Source: Blastobasis lacticolella
Taxonomy: Eukaryota; Arthropoda; Insecta; Lepidoptera; Blastobasidae
Direction of reading: 5' to 3'
Assembly: GCA_905147135.1 (NCBI GenBank)
Contig: LR990067.1
Span: 8,370,001 to 8,434,000, forward strand
DNA: 64,000 bases
Positions 11,258-23,400 of this stretch are shown one piece after another. The notes below the pieces were generated by a model. That model did not search any database, was not told where the DNA came from, and was given only the letters and a program-made list of their open reading frames with translations. Each line of letters begins with the position of its first letter. Position 1 is the stretch's first letter. The position numbers and the translations under genes were made by a program.

Positions 11258-12190
11258 ACGTGCTCCACACATCTCAATCTCCCACTATCTCTAAGCCAAC
11301 AATCGGAGCGGCGTCGACTGCCCTGGTCACGGCGAATTGAATTATTAAGCCAATGAGTGGCGCGGGCGCAGCCTGTGGGGGCGCCATGGGTTGCGGGCGA
11401 GTGGGACACGGCTGGCTTTTGTTGTAGTGTCTGGTCTAGTGACATACGTGGCCTGGTGGGAAGTGAGTGTTTTGCCTTAAGTGGCTTTGTTCAACGACTA
11501 CGTATTAATATCATAAACGCTATAGTAACTTACGTCTGTTTGTTACGTTTTTGCGCATGAATCGATGTTTTTCCGCGGTTTAAGGATGTATGAAATCTAG
11601 GGTGTAAACGGCCTCAAATAATATACCTATATTTTGTAATATAGGAGAAGTTCGATAGGACCGTAGCATGTGAAATAATGTGGTGTCTACCTATCTCTAT
11701 GGGAAATTTGAGGAAAAGACGTGACGTTAAGTATGTGGGTTTAAAACTTTTCCTAGTCCTTTTCAATGGCAGCTGCCAACAGTCCACTATGAACCCCTAC
11801 CCTACCCTATCCTACTCCACATTCGCTTTTGGTTTCGCCAATGTAATTAGGAAAATAAATAAAAAGACCAGTTCCACTGTAATTATTGTAGTGGAACTGG
11901 TGTAAAAAGTATTTTTAATTAATCATAGAGGTCCATCAAGAGTGCACTAACTATAGTATTAACTGATTAGAAAAATATTGACTCTTTATTTGTAGGTGTC
12001 GGTTTTCCATCAGGTCCGTTAGTGTGCCTCCCTAGGCAATAAAATGAATTGAATTTTTCATGCTGACTATCAAAATGGAAAACCGTTGAAGCATGCGGTA
12101 AAACAATAAGAATCCCAGAGCAACACTTTTGCAAATATTGGCCACGAACTGTAATTGCGTGTTTTACATTTTGATATATATAAGTTTCAT
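11258..12190. other. Non-coding DNA with a small hairpin
   Basis: No exon seen. ACCAGTTCCACT (11869-11880) and AGTGGAACTGGT (11891-11902) form a near-perfect short hairpin. The GC-rich part (11270-11480) has no domain-like translation. Confidence 0.4.
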
Positions 12191-12720
12191 TTTTCATTTC
12201 ATTTCATTTATTCGCTGTTAAATGGTACAATATGGTTGTTACAAATAAGCATTCGTTCCACATTTAACACCTTATAAAAGGCACTACGAATGTCAGGTAG
12301 TAGAATACAATTAATCAATATTAATGAGATATGTCTTCGGATTACAAACCACTCAACTAGTATAAATTAATCAAACCAAATTGTCAAAACGCACACACAT
12401 GACATAACATTATGTCAAAGTTTAAATACATTCAAATATAAATATAAAATGTCAATAAATAATAATAAAAACAGGTACATAGGTCGAAAGGTTAAATTCC
12501 AAGCTAATTCTGGTTGATTAAATTACATATTATTTAAAAATTCGTCAATTGTGTAATATGCCTTTTCCAAGAGGTATTCTTTTAAACATTTTTTAAATTT
12601 GTTGTGGTTCGATTCATTTCTTAACTTTTCCGGTATTTTATTGTATATTCTAATAGCTGATGCATAGGGACCTTTTCGAAATAATTGCATAGTCGAGTTA
12701 GGTTGGAGTAATTAGTTTGT
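12190..12720 (-). mobile_element. LINE 3' end fragment with pentamer tail
   Basis: A (TTTCA)n run at 12190-12210 on the plus strand followed by TTATTCGCTGTTAAATGGTA is the minus-strand 3' end of a LINE, simple-repeat tail first. The region to about 12700 has an SFKxxLK-like broken C-terminal frame on the minus strand. Confidence 0.45.
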
Positions 12721-13180
12721 ATGGAGCTAGACGCACTTGAGCGTCAAATCCATGCAATCTACTGTTTCCCTTCCTACTAGAGATTCCCATATCCTAGAAC
12801 ACCGAGTCCTCACAACCCCGACCGCATTGCCACCGCGTGTTTAGTCATGCCATCGGCACAATGACTCTTGGTTTTCGCTCCACCGCCCACAGTGTCCACT
12901 GTTTGCGTGCTCGCCTGGTCACTGAGCCTCGGTGACAGTTGGGGGACGCTACGGGTGATAAGGCCGCCTTTCGACTGAGCTAAGGTTCGGTCGTCCTACT
13001 TGCTGACATGGCACGTGGCAAGATAACTTATGAGGCCTAAAAGGATTATTGCACTTGGCTAAATTACTTATCCATTATTGTTACGTTACGCTTCGCTTTC
13101 CAAAAGGCTTGTCTTGGTCTCAAGGTTTTTGTTTCTGAATTTAGACGACAGAATTTAGCCTAAATCAAGTGTAATAAGAC
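12720..13180. other. GC-richer non-coding segment
   Basis: About 250 bp (12725-12970) is GC-richer than its surroundings but carries stops in all frames; no known motif. Confidence 0.35.
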
Positions 13181-13183
13181 TAA

Positions 13184-13356
13184 GGGCCGATTGTTCAATC
13201 CTCAGATAAAACATATCAGTCTGATAAGTTATGATGCAACTAAAATAAAATTGTATATTTACTTCATAATTGTAAAGGATTATAGTTTGTTTTAATTTGG
13301 CAGTGTATTACTTTATCGGGCAGATAAACTTTATCTGAGGATTGAACAATCGGCCC
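13184..13356. mobile_element. MITE with perfect 27-bp TIRs and TAA duplication
   Basis: The left end GGGCCGATTGTTCAATCCTC and AGATAAA is matched exactly by the inverted right end. TAA flanks both sides (13181-13183, 13357-13359). A 3-bp TWA target duplication suggests the PIF/Harbinger superfamily. Confidence 0.85.
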
Positions 13357-13484
13357 TAAGTCTGCCACCTAAGCACACTTTCCACACTGATCAACTATCG
13401 ACTTTGACCCTCGTGCATCCCCCCTATGACCTTGGCCATATCGAGGGGATACTGCGTGCGATACGCAGATAAGTAATTACTCAT

Positions 13485-13755
13485 TAGTAACGCCACATAG
13501 CCGTGTGGTATCCGGCAGAGTAGAATAGCACCAACCCCTTACACTCGTGGGTGTCGTACGAGGCGACTAATGTTTTCGAGGCAAAAGATCTAGAGTCTCT
13601 ATAGACTGAAAAATGGGCAGCAGCGTTTTCCATTGTCATATTTATAACACTGCGATCCCAACCCGCCTGCCGAGCGTGGAGATTACGGCAATAACCTCCC
13701 CTTTCGTTAGAGAGACCCTTAGTCCTGCGTGGACTGTTATGGGCTGTGTTGATGA
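13485..13755 (-). repeat. Dispersed repeat R4 copy
   Basis: The minus strand has the family order: CAGCCCATAACAGTCCACGC, GAGATTACGG-complement, CGACACCCACGAGTGTAAGG. Confidence 0.7.
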
Positions 13756-14542
13756 TGAACACCACAGCGCTAAACACTTCATTAACGTAGAAAACATCCG
13801 TTATTTAAAAAAGTGTGACCTCTTAACACCCTAGCCAACAAATACTGTTCCAATTAAACCAATTACAATTACAATGGAGGCAAAACCCGTTGAGTAACGT
13901 ACTAGGTAACACCCAGTGATTACCAGTTACGTTACTGCCTAATGGCCTGTGAAAGTGGATCGATTACAAGTTGTGCCGTTACGAGATAAAGTGTTGTCTA
14001 AACGACGTATTGTTATCGTTTTTTGCTTAGAACGCAGCTTAGGGGCTTGGTTCATGCATTTGCTGTTTAGGAGGCAAGAGGCCTCCCAAAACAGTCAGAA
14101 GTAGGTAGTTAGAACGTATTTGGGAAATTGAGGCTTTTCATCTTAGTCCTCACGGTGACAACGTGCCTGCGGTTCTGCATTTTTGTTACGTATAACCTAA
14201 ATGTATGATTTGTGATGTTATGGGCGACAGTTACCACTTACAATCAGTTGTCACTGAGTAGAATAAAAATAACTAAAGTTTGGTTTTAATTTTATTATTG
14301 TTGAGTTTTCTTTTTTGTTTCACCGCGTAGCAACCGGACAGAAACGTGCGGTTTACCCTATAGGCGTGCACGCGACGCGGTGACTATGCGGCGACATGGC
14401 GGGAACTATGCGGGCGCTGCGCGTTTCTTTACACACACAAAATATCCTGTCTGTCATTAGTATGAAAACCAAAACTCCATAAATGTTTGGGACAAATCAT
14501 GCAGAAGTCGTGTACGTCTCTAATGGGCTCTTAGACATCGCA
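13756..14542. other. Non-coding DNA with LINE end fragment
   Basis: 14120-14245 carries the block TTCTGCATTTTTGTTACG then GTTATGGGCGACAGTTACCA, also found at 58375-58450, a dispersed LINE-like 3' piece. The remainder shows nothing recognisable. Confidence 0.4.
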
Positions 14543-14805
14543 TATAAATAAAATAAATAAATATTCGTGGACAAATTCACACAGTGCCATCTAGCCCCAA
14601 ACTAAGCAAAGCTTGTGCTATGGGTGCTAGATAACTGATATACTACTTAAATACTTTTAAATACATACTTATTATACATAGAACACCCAGACCCGTAACA
14701 GAAATTAAAATTCATCATTTCAATTTCTGCCCGGCCGGGGGAAAGGAACCCGGGACCTCTTGCGTGGCAGACCGGCATGTTGACCATTGAACCACTCAGG
14801 TCGTC
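14543..14805 (-). mobile_element. SINE-G copy, near full length
   Basis: The minus strand runs from GACGACCTGAGTGGTTCAAT to the (AAAT) end, with the tail block GCCATCTAGCCCCAAAC on the plus strand. Confidence 0.85.
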
Positions 14806-15515
14806 AATATCGATAGAGAACAAATGTACAAACGAAACACTTTCACATGACAAAAGCTTCCAGCTGTTTAACAGAGTCACCTTGCAACATAATTATTGCA
14901 CACAACATGCCATATGTACAGTCGAGGAACTGAGGACCTTCGGACACTATTAAACTGCTAAACATACAGTTTACCCGACTGTACATTATTCGCACACAAT
15001 AAAAGTTAATGATAATAGTATATAATTTACTTACACCCTATTTGCTATAAATATAAGTGGTCTAAAAACGTTACCTACATTCTACAACGACAGATGGTCA
15101 ACTAGGACCTTACCTAGTTACCGCCGTGACACAAACAGCGGTTAAGCTGAGCTTATCTTTCGTTTACTTTGGGACATTATCCGTGGAGATAAAGACCGAG
15201 AAGTGTGCCACCCAGCGGGATTGTAAGACGGAAGTGGTCAAAGGCTTGGTGATTGGTTTTTAAATTATTTATTTTGATAGAAGCTTAACGATTAGGAAAA
15301 TTCGTTTTTAATATCTTTAAAACTAAGCAAAATATGGACGATACAAAACCGTGACGCCACCATTTAAAATACGCGTAAAACTCCGTTTTGCGAGAAGAGA
15401 GACACACAATAAGAATCCTGTATTTTAATACCGATTTTAATTATTTTAGTTTAAGGGCTATTTTCGTATTTTGCCACGGCTTTGCACTAGTAGTAATTTT
15501 ATCAAATAAAACATC
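14806..15515. other. Non-coding DNA
   Basis: AT-rich. No exon, RNA gene or repeat family shared with the rest of the window was recognised. Confidence 0.4.
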
Positions 15516-15625
15516 TAAACCTGCCTCATGAATCACTCCATCTCCGTCTATTGGGGAAAACCGCATGAAATTCGTTCAGTCGTTTGAACAAACTTCGTCG
15601 GGGGCTATCCGACCTTTTCCGTCAA
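15515..15625 (+). mobile_element. Lep1-like fragment (diverged)
   Basis: TGAATCACTCCATCTCCGTC and GGGGAAAACCGCATGAAATT match the family middle with several changes. Confidence 0.4.
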
Positions 15626-15779
15626 TTATAATTATGTAGTGATAGTGATGTAGTGATTCAGTAGCCACCAATATAGACACCTTTTGCAATTTATATTTTG
15701 TATGAAACTTATGCTATTTCCACAAACCCTACCAATTTACGTTGGTTGTTAGATAGCTACTGTTAGCTTTTATTATTCA

Positions 15780-16252
15780 ACTAGTCGACTCGGCGCGACT
15801 TCGTTCGCGTACTACTTTACCTAAAAAAAATTCTTGCCTATAAACCTTCCTCTGGAATCTATTTGGATCTAAATAAAATAAATAAATAATCGTAGACAAA
15901 TTCACACAGCGCCATCTATCCCCAAAGTAAGCAAAGCTTGTGTTATGGGTGCTAGATAACTGATAAACTACTTATATACTTTTTTTAAATACATACTTAT
16001 TATACATAGAACACCCAGACCCGTAACAGAAATTAAAATTCATCATTTCAATTTCTGCCCGGCCGGGAATCGAACACGGGACCTCTTGCGTGGGAGAGAG
16101 TGGTGGAGAGAGTGGATGTTGACCACTGAACCACTCAGGTCGGTCGAACCATCTATTGTTGAAAACCGCATTAAAATCCGTTGCGTAGCTTAGAAGATCT
16201 AAGCGTACATAGATACAGACGGCGGGAAGCGACTTTGTTTTATACTATGTAA
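15780..16252 (+). mobile_element. Lep1/Helitron-like repeat split by SINE-G
   Basis: The left part (CGGCGCGACTTCGTTCGCGT) and right part (CATCTATTGTTGAAAACCGC to TTTGTTTTATACTATGTA) are collinear; a minus-strand SINE-G (15868-16146) sits between them. Confidence 0.75.
15868..16146 (-). mobile_element. SINE-G copy nested in Lep1-like repeat
   Basis: Full SINE-G on the minus strand, with a short local duplication (GAGAGAGTGG repeated, 16093-16115) in the head. Confidence 0.8.
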
Positions 16253-16684
16253 AGATCTGTTAGATACTTATAAACATAAAACTTAACCGAGGCTCACAAA
16301 TTCACAATCGAGTTGGCGCAACCGGCCCTGTCGCCGTCGACCTTTAGGCGCCATCTGTAGGAATTAGGTCGCCAGTTATAATGCTATTCGGTCTAGGCAA
16401 TGCTAGGCGGTCTAGGCTGTAGCGACTCGCAATCAGCCGTGTCATGTCACGCAACATGAATTGCGGTCGACGCTTTCGTGGCACTATTTTTAGATTTGAG
16501 ATAAAAAGACGTAGACACATTTTAGTTAAACGGCCTAAGCGATAGAGGTCGGTCACCCCTAAAAAAGTCAAAAGTCAAAATTTCATTATTGAGTAGGACA
16601 TTACATATATCTTTTAATCGTCAAAGAGAAGAGGGGTAGGAAAGTAGGAACGAATCACACAATGACATGTTAGCTAGTTAGTTA
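16253..16684. other. Non-coding DNA
   Basis: No exon. The minus-strand 75-residue open frame here has no recognisable domain and no splice or start context. Confidence 0.4.
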
Positions 16685-16985
16685 GGCTAGCGGGCCACCT
16701 GATGGAAAGTGGTCACCACTGCCTATAGACATTAGCAACACCAAGAGTATCGCTAATGCATTGCCCACCTCTATAACACGTTGCTCTGGCAGCAAAATGG
16801 TAAATGCCCCACTGCCAAAGCCACGGTTCCCCAAATCCCCACCCCATGGAGCACTGGAAACCTTACTCACCGGCAGAAACACAATACTATTTAAAAGAGA
16901 TTTAGCTGCGATATTCTGTAAGGTGGAGGTACTTCCCCAGTCGGGCGGCTCCAATTCGAACAAGATACCCCGCTATGCCCTACCT
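16685..16985 (-). mobile_element. LINE 3' end (L-GGP family)
   Basis: The minus strand encodes [20 protein letters not shown] then [11 protein letters not shown], the family frame before the GGTGGCCCGCTAGCC end. Similar in extent to 4015-4290. Confidence 0.65.
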
Positions 16986-17174
16986 CTCTTAGTTAGTTAG
17001 TTCATAAACTCAAATATTTGCCAAACTACTGAACCGATACTGATGATATAAAGCCAAGAGCCATCTCGATTGAAATTGGTTTTCTAGTAAAGAAAACCGC
17101 ACTGAAGTCGGGGAGCTACGATAACACAGGCAGACACACATTTCCATAAGCTTATTAAAAACCACTCCGGGTTC

Positions 17175-17578
17175 GTGGATCTGTCGCAGCTGGATGGTTA
17201 AATTAGCCGGTTAACTAAACGGCTAGCTTTTTGAGCAATTATTTAGTTGAAAATTTGCCCGTTTCATAAGATTTAAAATGATGTTGAAAGAACGATATTG
17301 CCTCGAGTTTACGCAGCTCTTCCACACATTGTTCCAATGCTAACCTACCCACAATAACTTCAAAGTATAATAATAGTTTGCATTAGGTTTATATTCGGTT
17401 AGTTTAGGTTAGCATTATGACAATGAATGGAAGAGCTCCGTAAACTCGAGGCAATATCGTTCATTTGACTTTACTTTCAAAGTACATGAATTTGGCAAAT
17501 TTTTAATTAAATAACTGCTTAAATAGCTAGCCGTTTAATTAACCGGCTAATTTAACTATTTGGCTGCGACAGATCCAC
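17175..17578. mobile_element. Long-TIR (foldback) MITE, about 400 bp
   Basis: GTGGATCTGTCGCAG at the left and CTGCGACAGATCCAC at the right; arms extend inward through TTAAATTAGCCGGTTAA/TTAACCGGCTAATTTAA and GAACGATATTGCCTCGAG/CTCGAGGCAATATCGTTC. The two arms make up most of the element. Confidence 0.85.
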
Positions 17579-17633
17579 CACGACGACCCACTGACGTGCG
17601 AGGTTTCATAGAAATTCGAAGGAATAATTAGAA

Positions 17634-17775
17634 GGCAGACAAACAGGCAAGCGGGCCACCTGATGGAAAGTGGTCACCGCCGCCTATGGACATCAGCAAT
17701 ACCAGAGGAGTTCTGAAGATGCCTCTAATATCGATCCCTCTTGAACGATCCCATATCTTAGTCCAGAGAAAACAC
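17634..17775 (-). mobile_element. LINE 3' end (L-GGP family)
   Basis: The minus strand carries TGATGTCCATAGGCGGCGGT, GGTGGCCCGCTTGCCTGTTT, GTCTGCC. Confidence 0.7.
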
Positions 17776-18026
17776 TGTGATTATTGTTTTTATTTCAGAG
17801 TTGAAGTTGAAGTTTTAAATATTTTTAATAAGTATTATTATGTGGAATCACAAAACCAATAAGTTCACAACTCCCGCCTACGCCATCGCCAAATATGCGA
17901 TGTGGCATCAGCTAAGAACATAACAAAGGCATTAAGCGAATGAGAATTAGGGTTGGACGGTGTCGATGTAATTGTTTATCGATTTTGTGGTGAATATTGA
18001 TATTTATCGATTATATCACATCACAT

Positions 18027-18297
18027 AAATAAATAAATTTATATGATTGGATAATTCACACAGCACCGTCTAGCCCCAAAGTAAGCAAAGCTGTGTTATG
18101 GGTGCTAGATAACTGATAAACTACTACATACTTTTAAATACATACTTATTATACATAGAACACCCAGACCCGAAAGACAAAAATTAAAATTTATCATTTA
18201 AATTTCTGCTGGGCCGGGCATCGAACCCGGGACCTCCGCGTAGCCGACCGGCATGTTAACCAACTGAACTTCTCATCTTATCACTCAGAACTCAGGT
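18027..18297 (-). mobile_element. SINE-G copy
   Basis: The minus strand has a GCGGAGGTCCCGGGTTCGAT box B region and the usual tail; somewhat diverged. Confidence 0.75.
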
Positions 18298-18800
18298 TTT
18301 CACATAAGACCTACAAAAAGTCCGCGACCAAATTTGAGCATCCTTGACGTCGGTGGAGGGTTTTGCCATAATATTCACGCTTGGCTGTTGGAGGACCCAG
18401 TCTGTAAAATAATGTACATTTTTTTGTGACTGCTTGTATCGGGCTATAATTTCAGGCAGAGCACAATTTCAAGTAGACTTTACCTTTTTCCACAAAGTTT
18501 TGTAAAATGGAGAATTCAGTACCAACTTTACGTTACAATTTTATTACATTTTTATTACCCGTTTCTTAGAAGACACGGTTAATGTTAAATGTAAAATAAT
18601 ATTTAATTACATTGTTATTATTTACTTCATTATCATTAATAATTTAGGAAATGCAAAATACTGAGTATTAGCTTCTGTTACCTATTTATGCAGTGACGAG
18701 CAAAAATGGCTATTTATAAATAAAGTTATCTCAATTAAATTCTATATATACGCTAACAAATATTAATTTGTGTTCGAAATTATACAAATACAATGAAATA

Positions 18801-18972
18801 CAGGGTGTTACATAATATATGTAAGAAGCCGTGAACTGGATGGAGTGCTAAACGTATGAAAACGATAGGTACAATTATTTCTGTCGTACGTGGAATAGTT
18901 GTACCTATCGTTTTAATATATTTAGCACTCCATCCAGTACACGGTTTCATACACATATTATGTAACACCCTG
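18801..18972. mobile_element. Palindromic mariner-type MITE, TA duplication
   Basis: CAGGGTGTTACATAATAT... and ...ATATTATGTAACACCCTG-type ends flanked by TA. The arms (about 75 bp) pair almost fully, including GGATGGAGTGCTAAA/TTTAGCACTCCATCC. A second copy is at 58707-58870. Confidence 0.9.
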
Positions 18973-19945
18973 TATATTAAATTACACAAGATTTTCATAT
19001 CAATCTTATATTTCATGTCATCTTTACCTTGTATGTTGTGTTTGTTGACGGTTGATGATGATTTAGGAAATTACTAGGCTATTTTACATCCCAGTGAAAC
19101 TATAATAATGAAAATAAGTCGTTGACTATTCTCACCAGCCCACGTCTTATCGATACTTCTACAACATCGATATCATATCGCCCATCCCTACGTACCATGA
19201 GTCAGTGCCCAGTGGCGGTATACGTCGGCCTGTTCGCGGATGGTAATCAACCTACTTACTGTGTTTACCACTGTGTTTATCGTCCGATATGATGTTGTGT
19301 TGGATGATCCAATTTTTTATTCCACTTTTTTATTCGCTTGTGCTCCTTAGGAGTTTCGGTGTGGAGGGAAACGTTGAGTGAGGCTTGTCATGCTCAGCTC
19401 AGATCTAATCTTCAAGCTTGGATGTATGTAAGCTTCCGTGTACAATTCTGGCCATCGTTTAAGGATAGCGCTGTAGAGGTGTATGTACTGTAACACTGGG
19501 GGATCCACTGACTCTTAAGTAAAAGTACATGAAGTTATATTCGTGAAAGTATATAGAAGAATGATACAAAATACATAGGATACCGTACATCTAATTCAAA
19601 TGGAACACATTTGAATTATTACCTAGCCATAGTGTGCTCATAGAGACAGGCTAAAAGCCTGCGTCCTACTTGCTCCGACCTATCTAAGCCTACAGGCCTA
19701 CATCCTTTCTCCAACCTACTTAACCGACAAAAGCCCCGGTTACCCCTATGGGAGCACCAAGCCAACCCGAACGCCTACTTAACTTAGAGCCCGTCCTAAC
19801 ATAAGGCCTCCGAAACCTACCTGTCTTAGAGCCCGTTCTAACCTAAGGCCTGCCCGAGCACACATGCTACAGTAGCTACCCACCTAAAGAAAAACGCAAA
19901 AACAACCTGTTGGATCTTGATTTTATTGCCATGCCAAATCTATAA
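18973..19945. other. Non-coding DNA with a C-rich degenerate repeat
   Basis: 19660-19870 is C/T-rich and contains two 32-bp-spaced units CTTAGAGCCCGTYCTAAC. The rest has no exon or family repeat. Confidence 0.4.
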
Positions 19946-20085
19946 ATAGTGTACAACGAAGTTGCTTCCCGCCGTCTGTCCCTATGTATCTATTCGGGAT
20001 TATTAATGCGGTTTTCAACAATAGAAAGAGTGATTCAAGGCGAAGGTTCATAAGAAGGGTGCGCGTACGAAATCTCGCTGGTCAA
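19946..20085 (-). mobile_element. Lep1-like fragment
   Basis: The plus strand shows CTTCCCGCCGTCTGTCCCTA and TGCGGTTTTCAACAATAGA, the minus-oriented family blocks. Confidence 0.6.
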
Positions 20086-20235
20086 TTCAATTCAATTCAA
20101 TTCATTTATTTTGATTAACATAAATTTACACGTCAAATGCCATCAAATTCTTGAGTAGTCATTATTCTTAAAATAATGTTACAACAGATAAAGGATATCA
20201 CAATCTTAATGTCATGAGGTTAGTTACACAGATTA
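20086..20235 (-). mobile_element. LINE 3' tail (AATTC repeat end)
   Basis: (AATTC)n at 20088-20105 followed by ATAAATTTACACGTCAAATG and GTAGTCATTATTCTTAAAAT. The same order occurs at 40918-41060. It lies just upstream of the Lasp LIM exon. Confidence 0.6.
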
Positions 20236-20333
20236 ATGAATTTTGTCCAAGGGAGTTAATTACAAATCGACTCGATTCGGTCGATTAGGATTTAAAATTG
20301 TGTATTTTAATCATATTTGTTTCTTCTCCGCAG

Positions 20334-20428
20334 GTGTGGCACAAAGGATGCTTCAAATGCCAGGAATGCGGGATGACGCTGAACATGAGGACCTACAAAG
20401 GATACGGGAAACTACCATACTGCGAGTC
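20334..20428 (+). CDS. Lasp: Lasp exon: second half of LIM domain
   Basis: The acceptor is a pyrimidine tract plus CAG ending at 20333, and the donor is GTGAGT at 20429. The exon encodes [16 protein letters not shown] followed by [16 protein letters not shown]. The His and Cys of WHKGC complete the first zinc site, CQEC and YC begin the second, and the last ligand His comes from the next exon (HVPK). It begins in phase 0 and ends two bases into a Ser codon. This block is highly conserved among LASP proteins, so the call is firm although the exon is only 95 nt. Confidence 0.96.
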
Positions 20429-23400
20429 GTGAGTATCTCTCTCTGGTTTTGTGTTTTACAATGTTTTATTGTATAGTTTGTAACATCACAGCCCATAACA
20501 GTCCACTGCAGGATTCAGGGCCTCTTCCACGAAAGGTGAGGTAGGTGCCATAACCTCCACGCTTGGCAGGCGGGTTGGAGATCGCAGTTTTATAAATGTA
20601 ACCATAGAAAACACTGCTGCCCATTTGCCAGCCTACGGAGACTCTAGATCTATTAGTTCGGCAGTTATTAATAAATTATGATTATTGCCTCGAAAACATG
20701 AAGTGTAAGGGGTTTGTGCTATTCTACTCTGCCGGACACCACACGGCATGTGCCGGTGTGTCTGTAATCATATCTTGCAAGTTAAAAAAGGACCGGCAGA
20801 AATTTATGGACCCCAGCCTATATGACCAACGTAGAGCGATATGTCGTTGCCGAAATTTTGTCTGAAAATTTCATTATTTTCATAGTTACTTAGAAAGCCT
20901 GAGTCAGCTTTGTTTTCGAAGCTACTCTTGACAGACAGCCCAGCTGATGGTAAGTGGTCACTGTCGCCTGTAACATCTACGATTCACGCAGTCAGGTTGG
21001 AGGCAACAAAAACAGCAGCTGCGTCACTGAGGACTAAAATGAAATGCCTCATGCCTGTAATTTCGCTGGCCACCTTATCCTTCAAACCGGAACACAACAA
21101 TGCAAGCATTATTGCTCGGCGGCAGAAATAGATAAGGCGGTGGTACTCACCCAGATGGAGTCCTCGGGGAAACAACAGCAGTGAGCAGTTCCACAACCTA
21201 ATACTGTCTTTCTCTACGAAATTTGGACAGGACAAAGTCTAGTTATTAATAAAACGCATGACTAACAGCCGCACAATCGCGTTTCATTGTAATAATGCGA
21301 GGCATCGTATGTTAACACGTTACAATGCGTAGGGCCAGAAAAACAAGTGTACGGGTCACTTGAGTCATAGCTCCATACGTCATTCATAATAATAAACAAA
21401 CAGTTGAATATTCATGACGGAAGAGCATGAATGAATCAGTATAGGTGGTCATCTTGATGACCTCAGTTGTTCAGTTGGTTGACATGCCGGTGTGCCACGC
21501 AGAGGTCCCGGGTTGGACTCCCTGCCGCGCAGAATTTTAATTTCCGCTACGGGTCTGGGTGTACTATGTGTAATAAGTATGTATTTAAAAATATATAATT
21601 GTAGTTTATCAGTTTCCTGACACCCATAACACAAGTTTTGCTTAGTTTGGGCCTAGATGGCGCTATGTGAATTGTCTAAGCATATTTATAAATTATTCTT
21701 CTTCTTATCGAGTCGATGGACTAAACTCCGACTTACACTTTACTCGCCCAGTATTAAGCGACGCATACAGCATTTGGACTGGTCTCGAACAAGTCCTCGA
21801 AAACATTAGTCGTCTTGTACGACACCCACGAGTGTAAAGGTTGGTGCTGTTCTACTCTGCCGGACACCACACGGCCAATAATAGTTATGGTCACTGGTAA
21901 TCGAAATTGAAAGCACTGATAATCGAGATCCGCCATGAAAATGACAGGATTACGTATATTAGAGCGTCCATGACCCTAGATAGATAGATGTATCCGGGCC
22001 ATTTTCCGCATTCAGGCGAACTCGCGCCCATTCTGCGTGGATATGGTGTACTCCAAGATACCCTATTGTTCCTGCCATCCCAACTCCTCCAGGACACGCA
22101 GCAGTCCTTTCAGTTTTGCAAACGTCCATGACCCTATTTAATACAGGAACTGACCAGATTGGATCGTGATTACATTTTTTTGCGGGAGGGGAGCGTCGGT
22201 GGCCTAGTGGTTCAGGGTCCAACTCGTAAGCAAGCGGTCCGGGTTCGAATCCCACGCGACTATGTACCAATGACTCTGAACTCACGAAAAAAGAATGACA
22301 TGCCCATAAATTCGGCACCAGCTTTTGTGCATCGAAACGCCTTAGGTACCTACCACTCGCTTACGAGTTGGACCCCCTTTTTTTTTATGTTACTCAGCAG
22401 ACAAACAGGCAAGCGGGCCACCTGATGGTGCGTGGTCACCGCCGCCTATGGACATCAGCAACACCAGGGGAGTCACCAATGCGTTGCCCGCCTCTAAAGA
22501 GACCTTAGACATCAGGCCACCACACCTCCCTTTGTCACCCAAAAAAACTAATGAGCGACTAAATTTAATTTCGCAAGAAGTATCATACTCAAATCAATAC
22601 ATCCCATTATTTTTTGTCGCCTGAGGCAATATTGTGTGCAACAATGAGTATACAAATACGTAAAATAATTGTAAGTAAAGGGTGTTTTTTCAGAGACAGA
22701 ACTTTAAATTGAAATGTAACAAAGAAAAAAGTATTTCATCATCACAGCCCGTAACAGTCCACTGCAGGACTCAGGGCCTCTCCCACGAAAGGGGAGGTTA
22801 TTGCAATAATCTTTACGCTTGGCAGGCGGGTTGGAGATCGCAGTATTTAAATATAAATATGGAAAACGCTGCTGCCCATTTTCCAGACTACGGAGACTCT
22901 TGATCTATTGCCTCGGAAACATTAGTCGCCTTGTACGACACCCACGAGTGTAAGGGGTTGGTGCTATTCTACTCTGCCGGACACCACACGGCTAAAAGTA
23001 TTTAGTATCAGTGAAACTTGCTTTATTGCAATGTTAATTTTATGGAATCTATGTTTGAATATAAGTTCAGCAATGTGGCTGCCGTGGCTGGCCAATTTGG
23101 ATGTCCTTTTTTTATGGGAGAAAAAAACTGCTATAAAAAAGTGGTTATTCATATTAATACTTTTGCTTCGCGCAGCAGATAATTCGCTCGATTGAAACGT
23201 CGCGCTTTTAAGCTATTTTATAGCAATGGATTTGTCGCACAACCGTTCGCTCTTTGAAGCTTTCGCGGAATCGATTTTCGCACAAATGAACCATCGCGCA
23301 TTCAATCTTTCGGGCAATCGTCTTCGCGCTATCGTTATTCGTGTTTTCGGCATTCGTACCCGTGTATTACTCCCTTTTTTTATACACTTTTCGCAACAAT

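Noticed and set aside
1..20333. Search for the first LIM-domain exon of Lasp
   Set aside because: No plus-strand segment encoding a CxxC...ELKCLDK-like stretch with splice borders was seen; the exon probably lies upstream of the window, but a missed short exon cannot be excluded.
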